Assembly: GCF_000146285.1 (NCBI RefSeq)
Contig: NZ_GL385912.1
Location: 1,033,271-1,097,270, forward strand
Length of the DNA: 64,000 nt
Direction: 5' to 3'
Origin: Mobiluncus curtisii subsp. curtisii ATCC 35241
Lineage (GTDB): Bacteria > Actinomycetota > Actinomycetes > Actinomycetales > Actinomycetaceae
A model generated the notes under the pieces. The model made no database searches. It had not been told where the DNA came from and was given only the letters and a program-made list of their open reading frames with translations. The translations under genes and the position numbers were made by a program. Shown here one piece after another: positions 26,741-35,928 of this stretch; position 1 is the first letter of the stretch; the number at the start of each line of letters is the position of its first letter.

Positions 26741-29071
26741 TTATTCGAACAAATCGGGCAAGACCTGGGTGCTGGCGTGAACCAAGTCTTTCACCGCGAA
26801 GCTCACTTCACCCTGCGAGAAAGTAATCGACAGGTCATGCCCGCCACTTTCGCCAATCCGCCACACACCGATGCCCGCCGCTGCTGCGTTGCGACACACC
26901 TCGTCAACCTGGCTCGTGCGAACACAAACCACGGCTCGTGCCTGCGTCTCACTGAACAGCAGCGCCGTCGCGCCCAGCCCCGTTTCGGCCTCAAGCTGAC
27001 GCAAGTCCAGGCGCGCCCCGATTTCAAAACGGCACGCCATATCTACCACGGCCTGTGCCAAACCGCCGTTAGACAGGTCATGCGCTCCGAGGTGAGCCTC
27101 GCTGGTCGCGCCAGCAATCAGCACTTCACCCAGCGCCTGTTCCGCGGCAAAATCCACCACCGGCGGTTGCCCGCCGAAGTGCCCGTGGAATCGCGCCCAC
27201 GCCGACCCGTCCAGCTCCGCGGCAGTTTTGGCGCCGAGCAGCAAAAGCTGTTGCCCTTGCCCCACAAAACCGGCAGGCGCCACCCGCGTCACCGAATCCA
27301 TCAGCCCCAGCATACCCACCACCGGGGTCGGGTTGATAGAAGAATCCGGCTGACCCATCGTGTCCCCGGACGAGTTATACAGCGAAACGTTACCGCCGGT
27401 CACGGGCACTTTCAGCGTGGCGCAGCCGTCTGCCAAACCCGTCATCGCCGTCACCAGCTGCCACATGGCGTCCGAATCCTCCGGGTTGCCGAAGTTCAGG
27501 CAGTCGGTAATCGCCATCGGGCGCGCCCCGACCACGCACACATTGCGGTAAGCCTCCGCCAGCGCCTGCTGCGCCCCAGCATAAGGATTCAACTTGGTGT
27601 ACCACCCGTTCGCATCCGTAGCCAGCGCCACCCCGCGCCCAGTCTCTTCGACCACGCGAACGACCCCGGCATCATCCGGCTGAGACAGAGCGGTGTTGCC
27701 GCGCACGAACCGGTCGTATTGGTCCGTCACCCAATTCTTTGCTGCCTCGTTCGGGCTGGTCACACACACGTCAAGGATTTCTTGGCGCAGTTTCTCCGGG
27801 TCGGTGTCCCCCGGCATCGCCAACTCGTCGCGCGCCATCGCTTCCAACACCGTGTTCGCGTTCAGCGCGTCTTGCCAAGACGGTTTCGCATAAGGGCGGT
27901 CGTAGACGGGAGAATCAATGGCAACCGTTTTCGGGTCCACGTCCACAATGCGCTGACCGTGGTGATCCACCGTCAAACGCCCGTCCCCGGTGACCTCGCC
28001 AATCACAGCATATTCCACATCCCACCTGCGGACAATGTCCACAAACTCGCTGAGGTGCGACTCTGAAACAATCGCCATCATGCGCTCTTGAGACTCGCTC
28101 ATGAGGATTTCCCCAGCGGTCAAGGTCGGGTCACGCAACAGGACTTTCTCTAGGTCCACGTGCATACCCGAGTCTCCGTTTGCTGCCAGCTCGGACGTGG
28201 CGCAGGAAATCCCCGCCGCTCCGAGGTCTTGAATCGCCTCTACCACGCCGGCTTTAAACAGCTGTAAACAGCATTCAATCAAGACTTTTTCCATGAACGG
28301 GTCGCCGACCTGGACGCTGGGACGCTTTGCGGGCATCCCGTCCTCGAACGACTCGGACGCGAGGATGGATGCCCCGCCGATACCGTCACCGCCGGTGCGT
28401 GCCCCGAACAGCACCACGTGGTTACCCACCCCGGTCGCGTTCGCCAAGTGAATGTCCTCATGCCGCAGCACCCCCAAGCACAAGGCGTTGACCAGCGGGT
28501 TTCCTTGATAGCTGGGGTCAAACTCAGTCTCGCCGCCGATATTGGGCAGCCCCAGGCAATTTCCGTAGCCACCCACGCCAGCAACCACGCCATGCACCAC
28601 GCGAGCCGTATCGGGGTGGTCCACCGCGCCGAAACGCAGCTGGTCCATGACCGCAACCGGGCGCGCCCCCATCGCCATGATGTCGCGCACGATGCCACCT
28701 ACCCCGGTGGCAGCGCCCTGATATGGTTCGACAAAAGACGGATGGTTGTGCGACTCGACTTTAAACGTCACCGCGTAGCCGTCCCCGATGTCGACCACCC
28801 CGGCGTTTTGCCCCATGCCCACCAGCAGGTTTTTCTTCATTTCCGGAGTGGTTTTCGCGCCGAATTGTTCCTTCAAATGCTTCTTTGAGGATTTATACGA
28901 GCAGTGCTCGGACCACATGACGGAATACATCGCCAGCTCCGCCGCGGTAGGGCGGCGTCCCAGAATCTCTTTGATGTGAGCATATTCATCATCTTTCAGC
29001 CCCAACGCCCGGTAATCTTGCGGCTCATCGGGGGTCTGTGCAGCATTTTCAACGGTGTCATAAGTCGTCAT
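26741..29071 (-). CDS. purL: Phosphoribosylformylglycinamidine synthase subunit PurL
   Basis: Synthetase subunit of FGAM synthase, which amidates FGAR with ammonia delivered by PurQ. At 776 residues it is the small PurL of the PurSQL complex. Conserved segments: [16 protein letters not shown] (active-site region), [38 protein letters not shown], and in the second half [10 protein letters not shown] and [19 protein letters not shown] precedes the ATG. It is last in the purC-purS-purQ-purL order, 68 bp after purQ. Confidence 0.96.
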   Translation of the reverse strand: MTTYDTVENAAQTPDEPQDYRALGLKDDEYAHIKEILGRRPTAAELAMYSVMWSEHCSYKSSKKHLKEQFGAKTTPEMKKNLLVGMGQNAGVVDIGDGYAVTFKVESHNHPSFVEPYQGAATGVGGIVRDIMAMGARPVAVMDQLRFGAVDHPDTARVVHGVVAGVGGYGNCLGLPNIGGETEFDPSYQGNPLVNALCLGVLRHEDIHLANATGVGNHVVLFGARTGGDGIGGASILASESFEDGMPAKRPSVQVGDPFMEKVLIECCLQLFKAGVVEAIQDLGAAGISCATSELAANGDSGMHVDLEKVLLRDPTLTAGEILMSESQERMMAIVSESHLSEFVDIVRRWDVEYAVIGEVTGDGRLTVDHHGQRIVDVDPKTVAIDSPVYDRPYAKPSWQDALNANTVLEAMARDELAMPGDTDPEKLRQEILDVCVTSPNEAAKNWVTDQYDRFVRGNTALSQPDDAGVVRVVEETGRGVALATDANGWYTKLNPYAGAQQALAEAYRNVCVVGARPMAITDCLNFGNPEDSDAMWQLVTAMTGLADGCATLKVPVTGGNVSLYNSSGDTMGQPDSSINPTPVVGMLGLMDSVTRVAPAGFVGQGQQLLLLGAKTAAELDGSAWARFHGHFGGQPPVVDFAAEQALGEVLIAGATSEAHLGAHDLSNGGLAQAVVDMACRFEIGARLDLRQLEAETGLGATALLFSETQARAVVCVRTSQVDEVCRNAAAAGIGVWRIGESGGHDLSITFSQGEVSFAVKDLVHASTQVLPDLFE

Positions 29072-29139
29072 GAGTGGTTCCTTCAGTAGTTTTGGGTGGG
29101 CGGTACGGTCAGTCGCGGTTCTTCGACCTGGGCTTTCGT

Positions 29140-29844
29140 TTAGACCAGCACCGTGTTAATCGCGGAAGTAAAGAACTTAAGACCGTCAGTTCCGGCGCGG
29201 TTGCGCGAGCCGGGAGTGGGACCGAAACCCGGCTCCACAGCGTGCTCTGGGTGGGGCATCAAGCCGACCACGTTCCCTTTTGCATTGGTAATCCCGGCAA
29301 TGTCGTTTAGCGAACCGTTGGGGTTACCCAGCGGACCGGCATAGCGGAACACGACCTGACCTTCGCCCTCGAGGCGTTCCACGGTGTGCGGGTCAGCCCG
29401 GAAATTGCCCTCCCCGTTTTTCAGCGGAATGAGGATTTCTTCGCCCTCGCTAAATTCGCTGGTCCATGCTGTGTGATTGTTTTCGACCCGCAACACCTGG
29501 TCGCGGCAAATGAACTTTTTATGCTCGTTACGCATCAGGGCTCCATCCAGCAAATGCGCCTCAGTCAACACCTGGAACCCGTTACAAATCCCCAGTACTG
29601 GCATACCCCGACCAGCGGCCTCGACGATAGACTCCATCACCGGAGCGAAACGGGCAATCGCGCCACAGCGCAAATAGTCCCCGTACGAAAACCCGCCTGC
29701 CAAGACGATGGCGTCAACCTCGTGCAAGTCTGCATCCTGGTGCCACAGCTGCACCGGCGTGGCGCCTGCCAACCGCACCGCCCGGCGCGCGTCTTGGTCA
29801 TCGAGGGTCCCCGGAAACGTCACGACCCCAACTTTTGCACTCAT
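29140..29844 (-). CDS. purQ: Phosphoribosylformylglycinamidine synthase subunit PurQ (glutaminase)
   Basis: Class I glutamine amidotransferase that supplies ammonia to PurL. The 234-residue protein shows the oxyanion region [17 protein letters not shown], the nucleophile Cys 87 in VLGICNGFQ, and the catalytic His/Glu in [10 protein letters not shown]. Its ATG overlaps the purS stop codon (ATGA), so translation is coupled. Confidence 0.96.
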   Translation of the reverse strand: MSAKVGVVTFPGTLDDQDARRAVRLAGATPVQLWHQDADLHEVDAIVLAGGFSYGDYLRCGAIARFAPVMESIVEAAGRGMPVLGICNGFQVLTEAHLLDGALMRNEHKKFICRDQVLRVENNHTAWTSEFSEGEEILIPLKNGEGNFRADPHTVERLEGEGQVVFRYAGPLGNPNGSLNDIAGITNAKGNVVGLMPHPEHAVEPGFGPTPGSRNRAGTDGLKFFTSAINTVLV

Positions 29845-30101
29845 GCTTGGTCCTCCGTGACGGCTTTGACAGCCACAACGTCCTCGATAATCGGGTTGGA
29901 CAGCAGGGTCTGTGCCGCCTGACGTGCCGCCTCAAGGTCCGCTTCGGTGACATCACCAGCGGTGTCCAAGGTGAAGCGTTTGCCCTGACGCACGTCCACA
30001 AAGTTTTCGATTCCCAGGCGAGCTAACGAGCCTTTAATGGCTTTGCCCTGCGGGTCGAGAATCTCTGGTTTCACCATAACCTCAACAACGATTTTTCCCA
30101 T
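29841..30101 (-). CDS. purS: Phosphoribosylformylglycinamidine synthase subunit PurS
   Basis: Small structural subunit that bridges PurL and PurQ in the FGAM synthase complex. From the ATG at 30101 ([19 protein letters not shown]) it has 86 residues and includes the conserved [10 protein letters not shown]. The start was chosen from the AAGGAA site 6 nt upstream and the family start; a frame open to 30155 is only leader. It overlaps purQ by 4 bp. Confidence 0.93.
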   Translation of the reverse strand: MGKIVVEVMVKPEILDPQGKAIKGSLARLGIENFVDVRQGKRFTLDTAGDVTEADLEAARQAAQTLLSNPIIEDVVAVKAVTEDQA

Positions 30102-30158
30102 TTTTGTTCCTTTTCCGTGGATAGGGGCTTTCCGGGGTTCCGGCAAGCGTTTCAAAGT

Positions 30159-31142
30159 TTAGATGAGAGGTTGACCGGTCAGAATCCGGTACGCCTCGAG
30201 GTAGCGTTCGGTGGTGCGCTGGACCACCTCGGGTGGCAAAGCTGGCGGTTTGGCACTGCCGTGACGATCCCAACCCGACTGGGGGCTTGTCAACCAGTCT
30301 CGCACGTACTGCTTATCGAAACTGGGGGTGACCTGCCCCTCCACCCAAGCGTCGGCGGGCCAGAAGCGCGAGGAATCCGGGGTGATGACTTCGTCTCCCA
30401 GCACAAAAGAGGCAGATCCGTCGCTGACGGTGTCGCCGTGAACGTAATGTCCCGGCAACGCGCCGAATTCAAACTTGGTGTCAGCCAGGATGATCCCGCG
30501 TTCCGCCGCGATCTCGGCAGCTTTGCGATACACCAGCAACGTCAAATCCATGAGGTTTTTTGCCACCGCCCGTCCGTGCAGTTGGGCGATGCGGGCAGCG
30601 GACACATTTTCATCATGTTCGCCCAGTTCAGCCTTAATTGCGGGGGTGAAAATCGGCTCGGACAGTTTCGAGGCTTCCCGCAGCCCCGGCGGCAGGGCAA
30701 TGCCGCACACCCCACCAGATTGCTTGTATTCCACTAATCCTGAACCGGTCAGATATCCACGAGCCACGCACTCGACCGGATACATCTCCAGTCGCCGGGT
30801 AATCATCGCTCGTCCCGCTACTTCTGCCGGCACGTCAACGCCCAAATAGTGCGTGTCCACCAAGCCGTTTAGCTGGTTAAACCACCAGCGAGACAGTTGG
30901 GTCAACACCGCTCCCTTGCCGGGAATGGGGGTATCGAGGATAAAGTCATAAGCTGAAATCCGGTCGGTCGCCACTAACATCAAACGATCCGCGGTAGCGA
31001 TTCCGGCAGCGTCTTCGGGAATAAAGATTTCCCGGACTTTGCCTGCTGCCGCCTTTTTCCACCCTGGAATGTCTGGAATCTCAGTCACCGGGTGCTCGAG
31101 AACGTCGCTGGGAACATAATCTGGAGCTACAAGTTCAGCCAT
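30159..31142 (-). CDS. purC: Phosphoribosylaminoimidazole-succinocarboxamide synthase (SAICAR synthetase)
   Basis: Joins aspartate to CAIR in step eight of purine synthesis. The 327-residue protein belongs to the longer, eukaryote-like branch also common in actinobacteria. Motifs: GKVREIF near residue 35, ATDRISAYDFILDTPIPGKGAVLTQLS, ECVARGYLTGSGLVEY, ADTKFEFG, and DEVITPDSSRFW. It heads the purC-purS-purQ-purL run, with 57 bp to purS. The upstream region carries copy B of the palindromic repeat. Confidence 0.96.
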   Translation of the reverse strand: MAELVAPDYVPSDVLEHPVTEIPDIPGWKKAAAGKVREIFIPEDAAGIATADRLMLVATDRISAYDFILDTPIPGKGAVLTQLSRWWFNQLNGLVDTHYLGVDVPAEVAGRAMITRRLEMYPVECVARGYLTGSGLVEYKQSGGVCGIALPPGLREASKLSEPIFTPAIKAELGEHDENVSAARIAQLHGRAVAKNLMDLTLLVYRKAAEIAAERGIILADTKFEFGALPGHYVHGDTVSDGSASFVLGDEVITPDSSRFWPADAWVEGQVTPSFDKQYVRDWLTSPQSGWDRHGSAKPPALPPEVVQRTTERYLEAYRILTGQPLI

Positions 31143-31293
31143 GCGTTCATTCTTTCACACAAGCGCCAACGCCCTCAAACCACCCTGCAAGGGTTCGGAT
31201 AGCTCGATTCTGCCGCGAGCGCAGACAGCGAGTCGGTAAACGCCGGCAAAATCCGGGGATAACTGGTCGGAAGTACCGGAGGATACGTGCTGG

Positions 31294-31377
31294 GGTGTGA
31301 ATATAAGGTGGGATTTGGGCAGTAGCTGCCATTATTGGCAGCTACTGCCCTATATTCACCCTATAATCCACGCACAC
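31294..31377. repeat. Long palindromic intergenic repeat, copy B
   Basis: Perfect inner arms GGCAGTAGCTGCCA (31318-31331) and TGGCAGCTACTGCC (31336-31349) around a 4-nt centre. The imperfect outer arms extend to GGTGTGAATAT on the left and CACGCACACC on the right. The left arm (GTGAATATAAGGTGG) matches the reverse complement of the right flank of copy A. It lies between a terminator and purC. Confidence 0.75.
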
Positions 31378-31436
31378 CCTGAACCCGGAATAAAACTTAT
31401 TAATGTCTTGGCGCAACTAGGGCATTGCAGGTTAAA

Positions 31437-31473
31437 ACGTTTTTCCCCCGGCACGCAGCCGGGGGAAAAACGT
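31437..31473 (-). terminator. Strong terminator of the flagellar/chemotaxis genes
   Basis: A perfect 16-bp stem ACGTTTTTCCCCCGGC / GCCGGGGGAAAAACGT with a 5-nt loop, 40 bp past the last chemotaxis gene. The A/T-rich ends of the stem give a U-run in either direction, so it may work both ways. Confidence 0.85.
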
Positions 31474-31512
31474 AAAAAGAATCAGCTGGGCTAAACCCCC
31501 AGCGGGAAATCG

Positions 31513-32001
31513 CTAGTTAAAGCACATGACGCCGAAGCGACCCTTGCCGTAACCTTCGATGTCGAGGACAGAATCGCGACGCTCCACATACGAGGTAACC
31601 ATCTTGTACTCGTTACCGGGCAGTTCCTCGCCGGGAGTGTACATCAAACCGATGGTGACGTGAGGGGCATCGTCCTTGTTCAACAGACCCGAGAAAATGT
31701 TGAGGATTTCGTAGACATTCTCAATGTAGCTGTCCGACAAGGTGCCGTTGTTGATTTCGTCTTGTGCCCCCGCAGCGGGAATCAGCTGCAGGGCAGCACC
31801 GGCATAGGCACACAAATCCAGGTCCATAATGCAGGCGGCACAGACGTTATTCATCGCATCGTTAAAGAACGCCACGCAGCAGCCGAATTCCTCATCCGGC
31901 TTGAGAATTTCGTAGTCCGGCGAAACCTCAACGCTGCGTCCTAACAGCATTTCAAACAGGTCGCGAATCTCTTTCGCGGTAGGCAAAGGGGTGGCACTCA
32001 T
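31513..32001 (-). CDS. Uncharacterised protein of the chemotaxis operon
   Basis: A 162-residue acidic protein that I cannot assign to a family with confidence. It overlaps the upstream cheY by 4 bp, so it is made with the chemotaxis proteins. It is Cys-rich early (FGCCVAFF, NNVCAACIMDLDLCAYAG), and its middle, SDSYIENVYEILNIFSGLLNKDDAPHV, has the rhythm of the CheC/CheX helix that carries an E..N phosphatase motif. The C-terminus (YVERRDSVLDIEGYGKGRFGVMCFN) is distinctive. A divergent CheX-like phosphatase or CheY-binding regulator is a reasonable guess. It is the last gene before the strong terminator. Confidence 0.85.
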   Translation of the reverse strand: MSATPLPTAKEIRDLFEMLLGRSVEVSPDYEILKPDEEFGCCVAFFNDAMNNVCAACIMDLDLCAYAGAALQLIPAAGAQDEINNGTLSDSYIENVYEILNIFSGLLNKDDAPHVTIGLMYTPGEELPGNEYKMVTSYVERRDSVLDIEGYGKGRFGVMCFN

Positions 32002-32357
32002 CGGTTGAACGCTCCTAAAATTGACTTGAAGGTGGCGGCATCAAAAGGCTTTTGAATCAGGAAGTTCGCACCCGCCTGTTGTGCGATTTCCCGCATCTGA
32101 GGGGAACCCTCGGAAGTCACAAACCCGACCGGAATCTTTGACCCCGTCGCCCGCAGCTGCTGCAGCATCTCAATACCCAGCATATTTGGCATATTCCAGT
32201 CAGACAGCACCAAGTCAGGGGATTCTGACAGCGCCAACTGCAAAGCCTGAGCGCCGTCCTCGGCCTCCATGACTTCCCAGTCGAATCCCGCCTGGCGCAG
32301 GGTACGCACCACGATTTGTCGCATCACTCGCGAATCGTCGGCAACAATAATACGCAT
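31998..32357 (-). CDS. cheY: CheY-like response regulator (second copy)
   Basis: A 119-residue single-domain receiver. It has the acidic pocket DD (residues 7-8), phosphoacceptor Asp 53 in VLSDWNMPNM, the switch Thr/Ser in FVTSEGS and the Lys in FLIQKPFDAATF. It would be phosphorylated by CheA. This and the other cheY at 32925 flank cheX, as in organisms where two CheYs share the phosphoryl flow; which one binds the motor cannot be told. It overlaps the last gene of the operon by 4 bp. Confidence 0.92.
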   Translation of the reverse strand: MRIIVADDSRVMRQIVVRTLRQAGFDWEVMEAEDGAQALQLALSESPDLVLSDWNMPNMLGIEMLQQLRATGSKIPVGFVTSEGSPQMREIAQQAGANFLIQKPFDAATFKSILGAFNR

Positions 32358-32378
32358 CGATTACCTCCGTGTTCACCC

Positions 32379-32843
32379 TTAAGCCGCGTCTCGCGGGGTA
32401 TTAAGGTCACTTATCGAGACTACCAGGAATTTGCCTTTCCAGTTGAGGTTTACGCTAACTAAAGGTGAATCCTGGTCAGTCGGTTTTTCTTTTTCAACTT
32501 TGGGAAGAACCAGGTTTCCGGAATCTTCCACGATTGATTTCATATTTCCGCCAATCACATTGACGATTTCTCCAAAAGCGTCCCGCTGGTCCTCTTCGGT
32601 CACTTCATCAGTTTCGCCCAGGAGGTACATGGCTCTGGTCAGGTCCTTGGCTGTGGAGTCTTCCATCGCTAGCATGACACGCAGCTGCTTATCCCCTTGA
32701 GATTCTATCCAAGCATAAATCGGATCCTGAAAAGGCTCGATTTCTTCGGTCCATTCCCTCACAGTGCCTTCGCGTTTATCAATCAGGGCATAGAAAACGT
32801 CGTTCGCAATGTTCAACACCGCCTCGCGAATTTCCTGGTCCAT
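32379..32843 (-). CDS. cheX: Chemotaxis phosphatase CheX
   Basis: A CheY-P phosphatase of the CheC/CheX/FliY family, 154 residues. The active helix is recognisable in EDQRDAFGEIVNVIGGNMKS, where the family E..N pattern (EIVNVIGGN) inserts into the CheY active site. The rest follows the CheX topology (ALNIANDVFYALI at the start, PLVSVNLNWKGKFLVVSISD at the end). It lies between two cheY genes and presumably replaces CheZ, which is absent. Confidence 0.85.
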   Translation of the reverse strand: MDQEIREAVLNIANDVFYALIDKREGTVREWTEEIEPFQDPIYAWIESQGDKQLRVMLAMEDSTAKDLTRAMYLLGETDEVTEEDQRDAFGEIVNVIGGNMKSIVEDSGNLVLPKVEKEKPTDQDSPLVSVNLNWKGKFLVVSISDLNTPRDAA

Positions 32844-32924
32844 TTTGCTCTCCTCGTGTTCCTTACTGACGACAGACTCCGGGCATTTGGTTTCACCGAC
32901 CGTCCCGCAGGGTCTGACAGTTCC

Positions 32925-33299
32925 TCAAGTCCCCAACCCCAACAGCATGAGCTTTTCGTTGACGGCTTCGGGAGTGAAAGGCTTGATGAGATACTCGTGC
33001 GCCCCCGCCGCCAAGGCACGCACAATCTGCGAGTGCTCCGACTCGGTGGTCACCATCATCAACGTGATATTGCGCAGTTCCTTTTCTGCGCGGATATTGA
33101 CCACCAGTTCCAGCCCGTTCATCACCGGCATATTCCAGTCGATTGTCGCCAAATCGACACGTCCCGTGGCAGGGTCATGCAAGATTTTCATAGCCTGTTC
33201 CCCATCGTTGGCCTCCAGGACTTCAAATCCTTCCCGGCGCAGGATACCGCCGATGATTTTACGCATAGCACGGGAGTCGTCAACGATTAATGCTTTCAT
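32925..33299 (-). CDS. cheY: CheY-like response regulator (first copy)
   Basis: A 124-residue receiver with DD at residues 7-8, phosphoacceptor Asp 54 in LATIDWNMPVMNG, TTESE (switch Thr) and Lys in YLIKPFTPEAV. It overlaps the end of cheR by 4 bp and so is co-translated with cheB-cheR. By position it is the likelier motor-binding CheY, though this is inference. An 80-bp gap separates it from cheX. Confidence 0.93.
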   Translation of the reverse strand: MKALIVDDSRAMRKIIGGILRREGFEVLEANDGEQAMKILHDPATGRVDLATIDWNMPVMNGLELVVNIRAEKELRNITLMMVTTESEHSQIVRALAAGAHEYLIKPFTPEAVNEKLMLLGLGT

Positions 33300-34120
33300 T
33301 TCCCGGCCCCTTTCAACTTATAGACCGCGCCACTCGTCAAGGTCACACGCTCCCATACCGGATCCATCCCCATGGTGGTTTCCGCCGCCCCCAAGAACAG
33401 GTAGCCGCCGGGCACCATCGAGTGCGCCACGCGACGCAAGACCTCACGCTTCGTGTTGATATCAAAATAAATCAAAACGTTACGGATGAACACAATATGG
33501 AAAGGACCACCCTTGGGCGGGGTCGACAACAGATTGTGTTCCTGGAAATTAATCCGCGACCGCAGCGACGGGCTAATGACCCAGTTGGCGCCCTCACGAG
33601 CAAAGTAACGCACCAGCATCGGCGCCGGCAGACCGCGGTTTACCTCCAGTTGAGTGTAGAAACCCTGTTTCGCTTTAGCTAACACTGCCCGAGAAATATC
33701 CGTGGCGACAATGGAAAAATTCGGCGCCTGTGGCATTTCCAGCAAACTCATCGCAATGGAATATGGCTCCTGACCGGTGGAACAAGCCGCGGACCAAATC
33801 GAGAGGTTACGGTGACCAGCCTCAGCCAAGCCGGGAATCACGGATTCGGTCAAGCCCTTAAACGGGGTGACATCACGGAAAAACGAGGTTTCGTTGGTGG
33901 TCAGTGCTTCCGCAATATCTTGCAGGTCCCCAGCCCGGTGGGTCGCGATAACCTGTTGAATCCACTTGTCCACCGCAGTTTCGCCAGTAAATCCGGCTTC
34001 CCGTGCCAAAGGAACCAGCCTGGATTCCACCAGGTATTCCTTTCCGGCGGGAAGTTGGATAGCACTGCGTTGCTTTACCAATCCCGCCACATAATCAAAT
34101 GTTTGGCGGGTCAGGCTCAT
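33296..34120 (-). CDS. cheR: Chemotaxis protein methyltransferase CheR
   Basis: Methylates glutamates of chemoreceptors using S-adenosylmethionine. The 274-residue protein has the N-terminal helical domain (VAGLVKQRSAIQLPAGKEYLVESRL), the TNETSFFRD motif, the SAM-binding SIWSAACSTGQEPYSIAMSL, VATDISRAVLAKAKQG, and FIRNVLIYFD. It overlaps cheB upstream and cheY downstream by 4 bp each. Confidence 0.95.
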   Translation of the reverse strand: MSLTRQTFDYVAGLVKQRSAIQLPAGKEYLVESRLVPLAREAGFTGETAVDKWIQQVIATHRAGDLQDIAEALTTNETSFFRDVTPFKGLTESVIPGLAEAGHRNLSIWSAACSTGQEPYSIAMSLLEMPQAPNFSIVATDISRAVLAKAKQGFYTQLEVNRGLPAPMLVRYFAREGANWVISPSLRSRINFQEHNLLSTPPKGGPFHIVFIRNVLIYFDINTKREVLRRVAHSMVPGGYLFLGAAETTMGMDPVWERVTLTSGAVYKLKGAGK

Positions 34121-35244
34121 CGTCTGGCCTCCGGAGCATAAGCCTGGACGTGGCGCTGAATCTGGGTGGCAATCTCATCTAGTGGTCGGATTTCGTCTGC
34201 AAAGCCCGCGTTAGCTACCGCCCCCGGCATCCCCCAAACCACAGAAGTCTGTTCGTCCTGCACCAGGGTGCGTCCTCCTGCTTCCAAAACCTTGCCACAG
34301 CCGTTCTTGCCGTCCTGACCCATGCCGGTCAGCACGACTGCCAACATATCTCCACCATAGAGATTCACCGCGGAGTCAAACATGACGTCCACGGAAGGAC
34401 GGCAAAAGTTTACCGGCGGGGTCTGGGTCAATTTCACGCGTGGAGCCCCGGCATTGCCGGCAAAAGTCATATGGAAGTTACCCGGCGCCAGATAAATGTG
34501 ACCCGGCGCCAACATCATGCCTTCCGAAGCCTCCTGCACCGTCGCGGAGGTCAACTTGTCCAAACGCGCCGCCAACTGGGTGGTAAACACCGGGGGCATG
34601 TGCTGGGTGATGACCATCGGAATCGGCATGGGACGGCTCAATCCGGAAATCACCTTGGTCAAAGCTTCGGGACCGCCGGTGGAAGAACCGAGAATGACGA
34701 TACGAATCGGCTTGTCCGGCATACCCGTACGGTCGTGGAGTTTGAGCGGACCGGCAAACATGGTCGGCACGGAAGAAATATTGGCGCGCGCCTCGGGGGA
34801 CAAATTGGCAGAGACCGCCCCAATCGCGCGAACTTTGCTGGGCAGCAAGCCCAAAATGATAGGAACCAGCTGTTCCCGCACACTTTGAATGGACTGCTGG
34901 ACGGAACCCTGGTTAGCCGGTTTCGTCACGTAGTCCGTAGCGCCGGCAGAGAGAGCTTCCAAAGTCGCGGTCGCGCCACGCTGGGTCAGGGTGGAGAACA
35001 TGATGATGGGGTCTTTACAGCCCATCTTGCGCAGCTCGCGCACCGCCTCAATACCGTCCATTTCGGGCATTTCTATGTCCATCGTGATGGCATCAGGCTT
35101 TAGCTGTTTCCACTTCATCAGCGCCAGTTTGCCGTTCGGGGCAGTACCTACGACCTCCAGACTGGGGTCAGCGTTGAGCGCATCCGTAACAATCTTGCGC
35201 ACCACGACAGAATCGTCCACCACGAGGACTTTAATGCCAGCCAT
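34117..35244 (-). CDS. cheB: Chemotaxis response regulator protein-glutamate methylesterase CheB
   Basis: Removes methyl groups from, and may deamidate, chemoreceptors. The 375-residue protein has a receiver domain (phosphoacceptor Asp 56 in AITMDIEMPEMDG), a linker, and a CheB esterase domain with the Ser nucleophile in GSSTGGPEAL, His in ITQHMPP and Asp in TGMGQDGKNG. The ATG has GAGGAGAG upstream. It begins a second block after the cheA-cheW pair, separated by 240 bp that contain a hairpin. Confidence 0.95.
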   Translation of the reverse strand: MAGIKVLVVDDSVVVRKIVTDALNADPSLEVVGTAPNGKLALMKWKQLKPDAITMDIEMPEMDGIEAVRELRKMGCKDPIIMFSTLTQRGATATLEALSAGATDYVTKPANQGSVQQSIQSVREQLVPIILGLLPSKVRAIGAVSANLSPEARANISSVPTMFAGPLKLHDRTGMPDKPIRIVILGSSTGGPEALTKVISGLSRPMPIPMVITQHMPPVFTTQLAARLDKLTSATVQEASEGMMLAPGHIYLAPGNFHMTFAGNAGAPRVKLTQTPPVNFCRPSVDVMFDSAVNLYGGDMLAVVLTGMGQDGKNGCGKVLEAGGRTLVQDEQTSVVWGMPGAVANAGFADEIRPLDEIATQIQRHVQAYAPEARR

Positions 35245-35422
35245 TCTCTCTCCTCAGCTGCGTATTCTTCCCTGTTAAGGTTAACTGGTTTTACAGTTCT
35301 TCGCCCAACAACGGACGGCCATCTTTGCGACGTTCCCGACTCGAAACGCGCGCGGGTACGTACAGATTACCGGAAAAGCCGCACCCGAAAAAATATCGCC
35401 GCCACCCGTCCTTGTGCAGACA

Positions 35423-35458
35423 AATCGGAGGGAGCCACCGCAGTGACCCCCTCCGATT
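35423..35458 (-). terminator. Hairpin between cheW and cheB
   Basis: AATCGGAGGG (35423-35432) pairs with CCCTCCGATT (35449-35458) around a 16-nt loop, 27 bp past the cheW stop. On the minus strand it is followed by TGTCTGC, a poor U-run, so it may only attenuate transcription into cheB. Confidence 0.5.
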
Positions 35459-35484
35459 GAGCAATCTCAGATTACGGCACGAAT

Positions 35485-35922
35485 TTACGACCCCCGGGCT
35501 TCCGCGCCGATAGCGACCACGCGCTCGACATCGAGGACCAGCAGCAGGTCGTCGCTCAGCTTGTACGCACCCAGGATGAGTTCGCGCATATCCTGACCCA
35601 GTGTGTCTGGCGGAGCCTCGAAATCAGACTCGTCGACTTCGCGAACATCACCAATTGAATCCACCATCAGCGACAGCGTCTCACCGTCCAGCACCACCAC
35701 AACCATCATGGCTTCGCGGGGATCCTCGCGCGGCGGCAGGTGCAGCTGATTGCGCAGGTCAATCAGGGTGGCAATCTGTCCGCGCAGGTTCACCAGACCG
35801 GTGATGGCAGTCGGCGAGAGCGGCACGTTGGTGATGTCCTCACCGTGCAGAATCTCGGTGACCTGGTTGACTTCAATGCCGTAAAGGGCTCCGTCCAAGC
35901 GGAAAGTTACGTACTGCGTCAT
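35485..35922 (-). CDS. cheW: Chemotaxis coupling protein CheW
   Basis: Adaptor linking chemoreceptors to CheA. A single 145-residue CheW domain: YVTFRLDGALYGIEVNQVTEILHGEDIT, then LVNLRGQIATLIDLRNQLHLP, then VDSIGDVREVDESDFEAPP and LLLVLDVERVV. It starts 6 bp after cheA. Confidence 0.95.
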   Translation of the reverse strand: MTQYVTFRLDGALYGIEVNQVTEILHGEDITNVPLSPTAITGLVNLRGQIATLIDLRNQLHLPPREDPREAMMVVVVLDGETLSLMVDSIGDVREVDESDFEAPPDTLGQDMRELILGAYKLSDDLLLVLDVERVVAIGAEARGS

Positions 35923-35928
35923 CGTTCA

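Larger units (their letters stand above)
31143..31512. other. Intergenic region between the chemotaxis genes and purC
   Basis: 370 bases, both flanking genes on the minus strand. It holds the terminator of the chemotaxis genes (31437-31473) and copy B of the palindromic repeat (31294-31377), and must hold the purC promoter. I see no convincing purine-riboswitch core and no gene. Confidence 0.6.
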
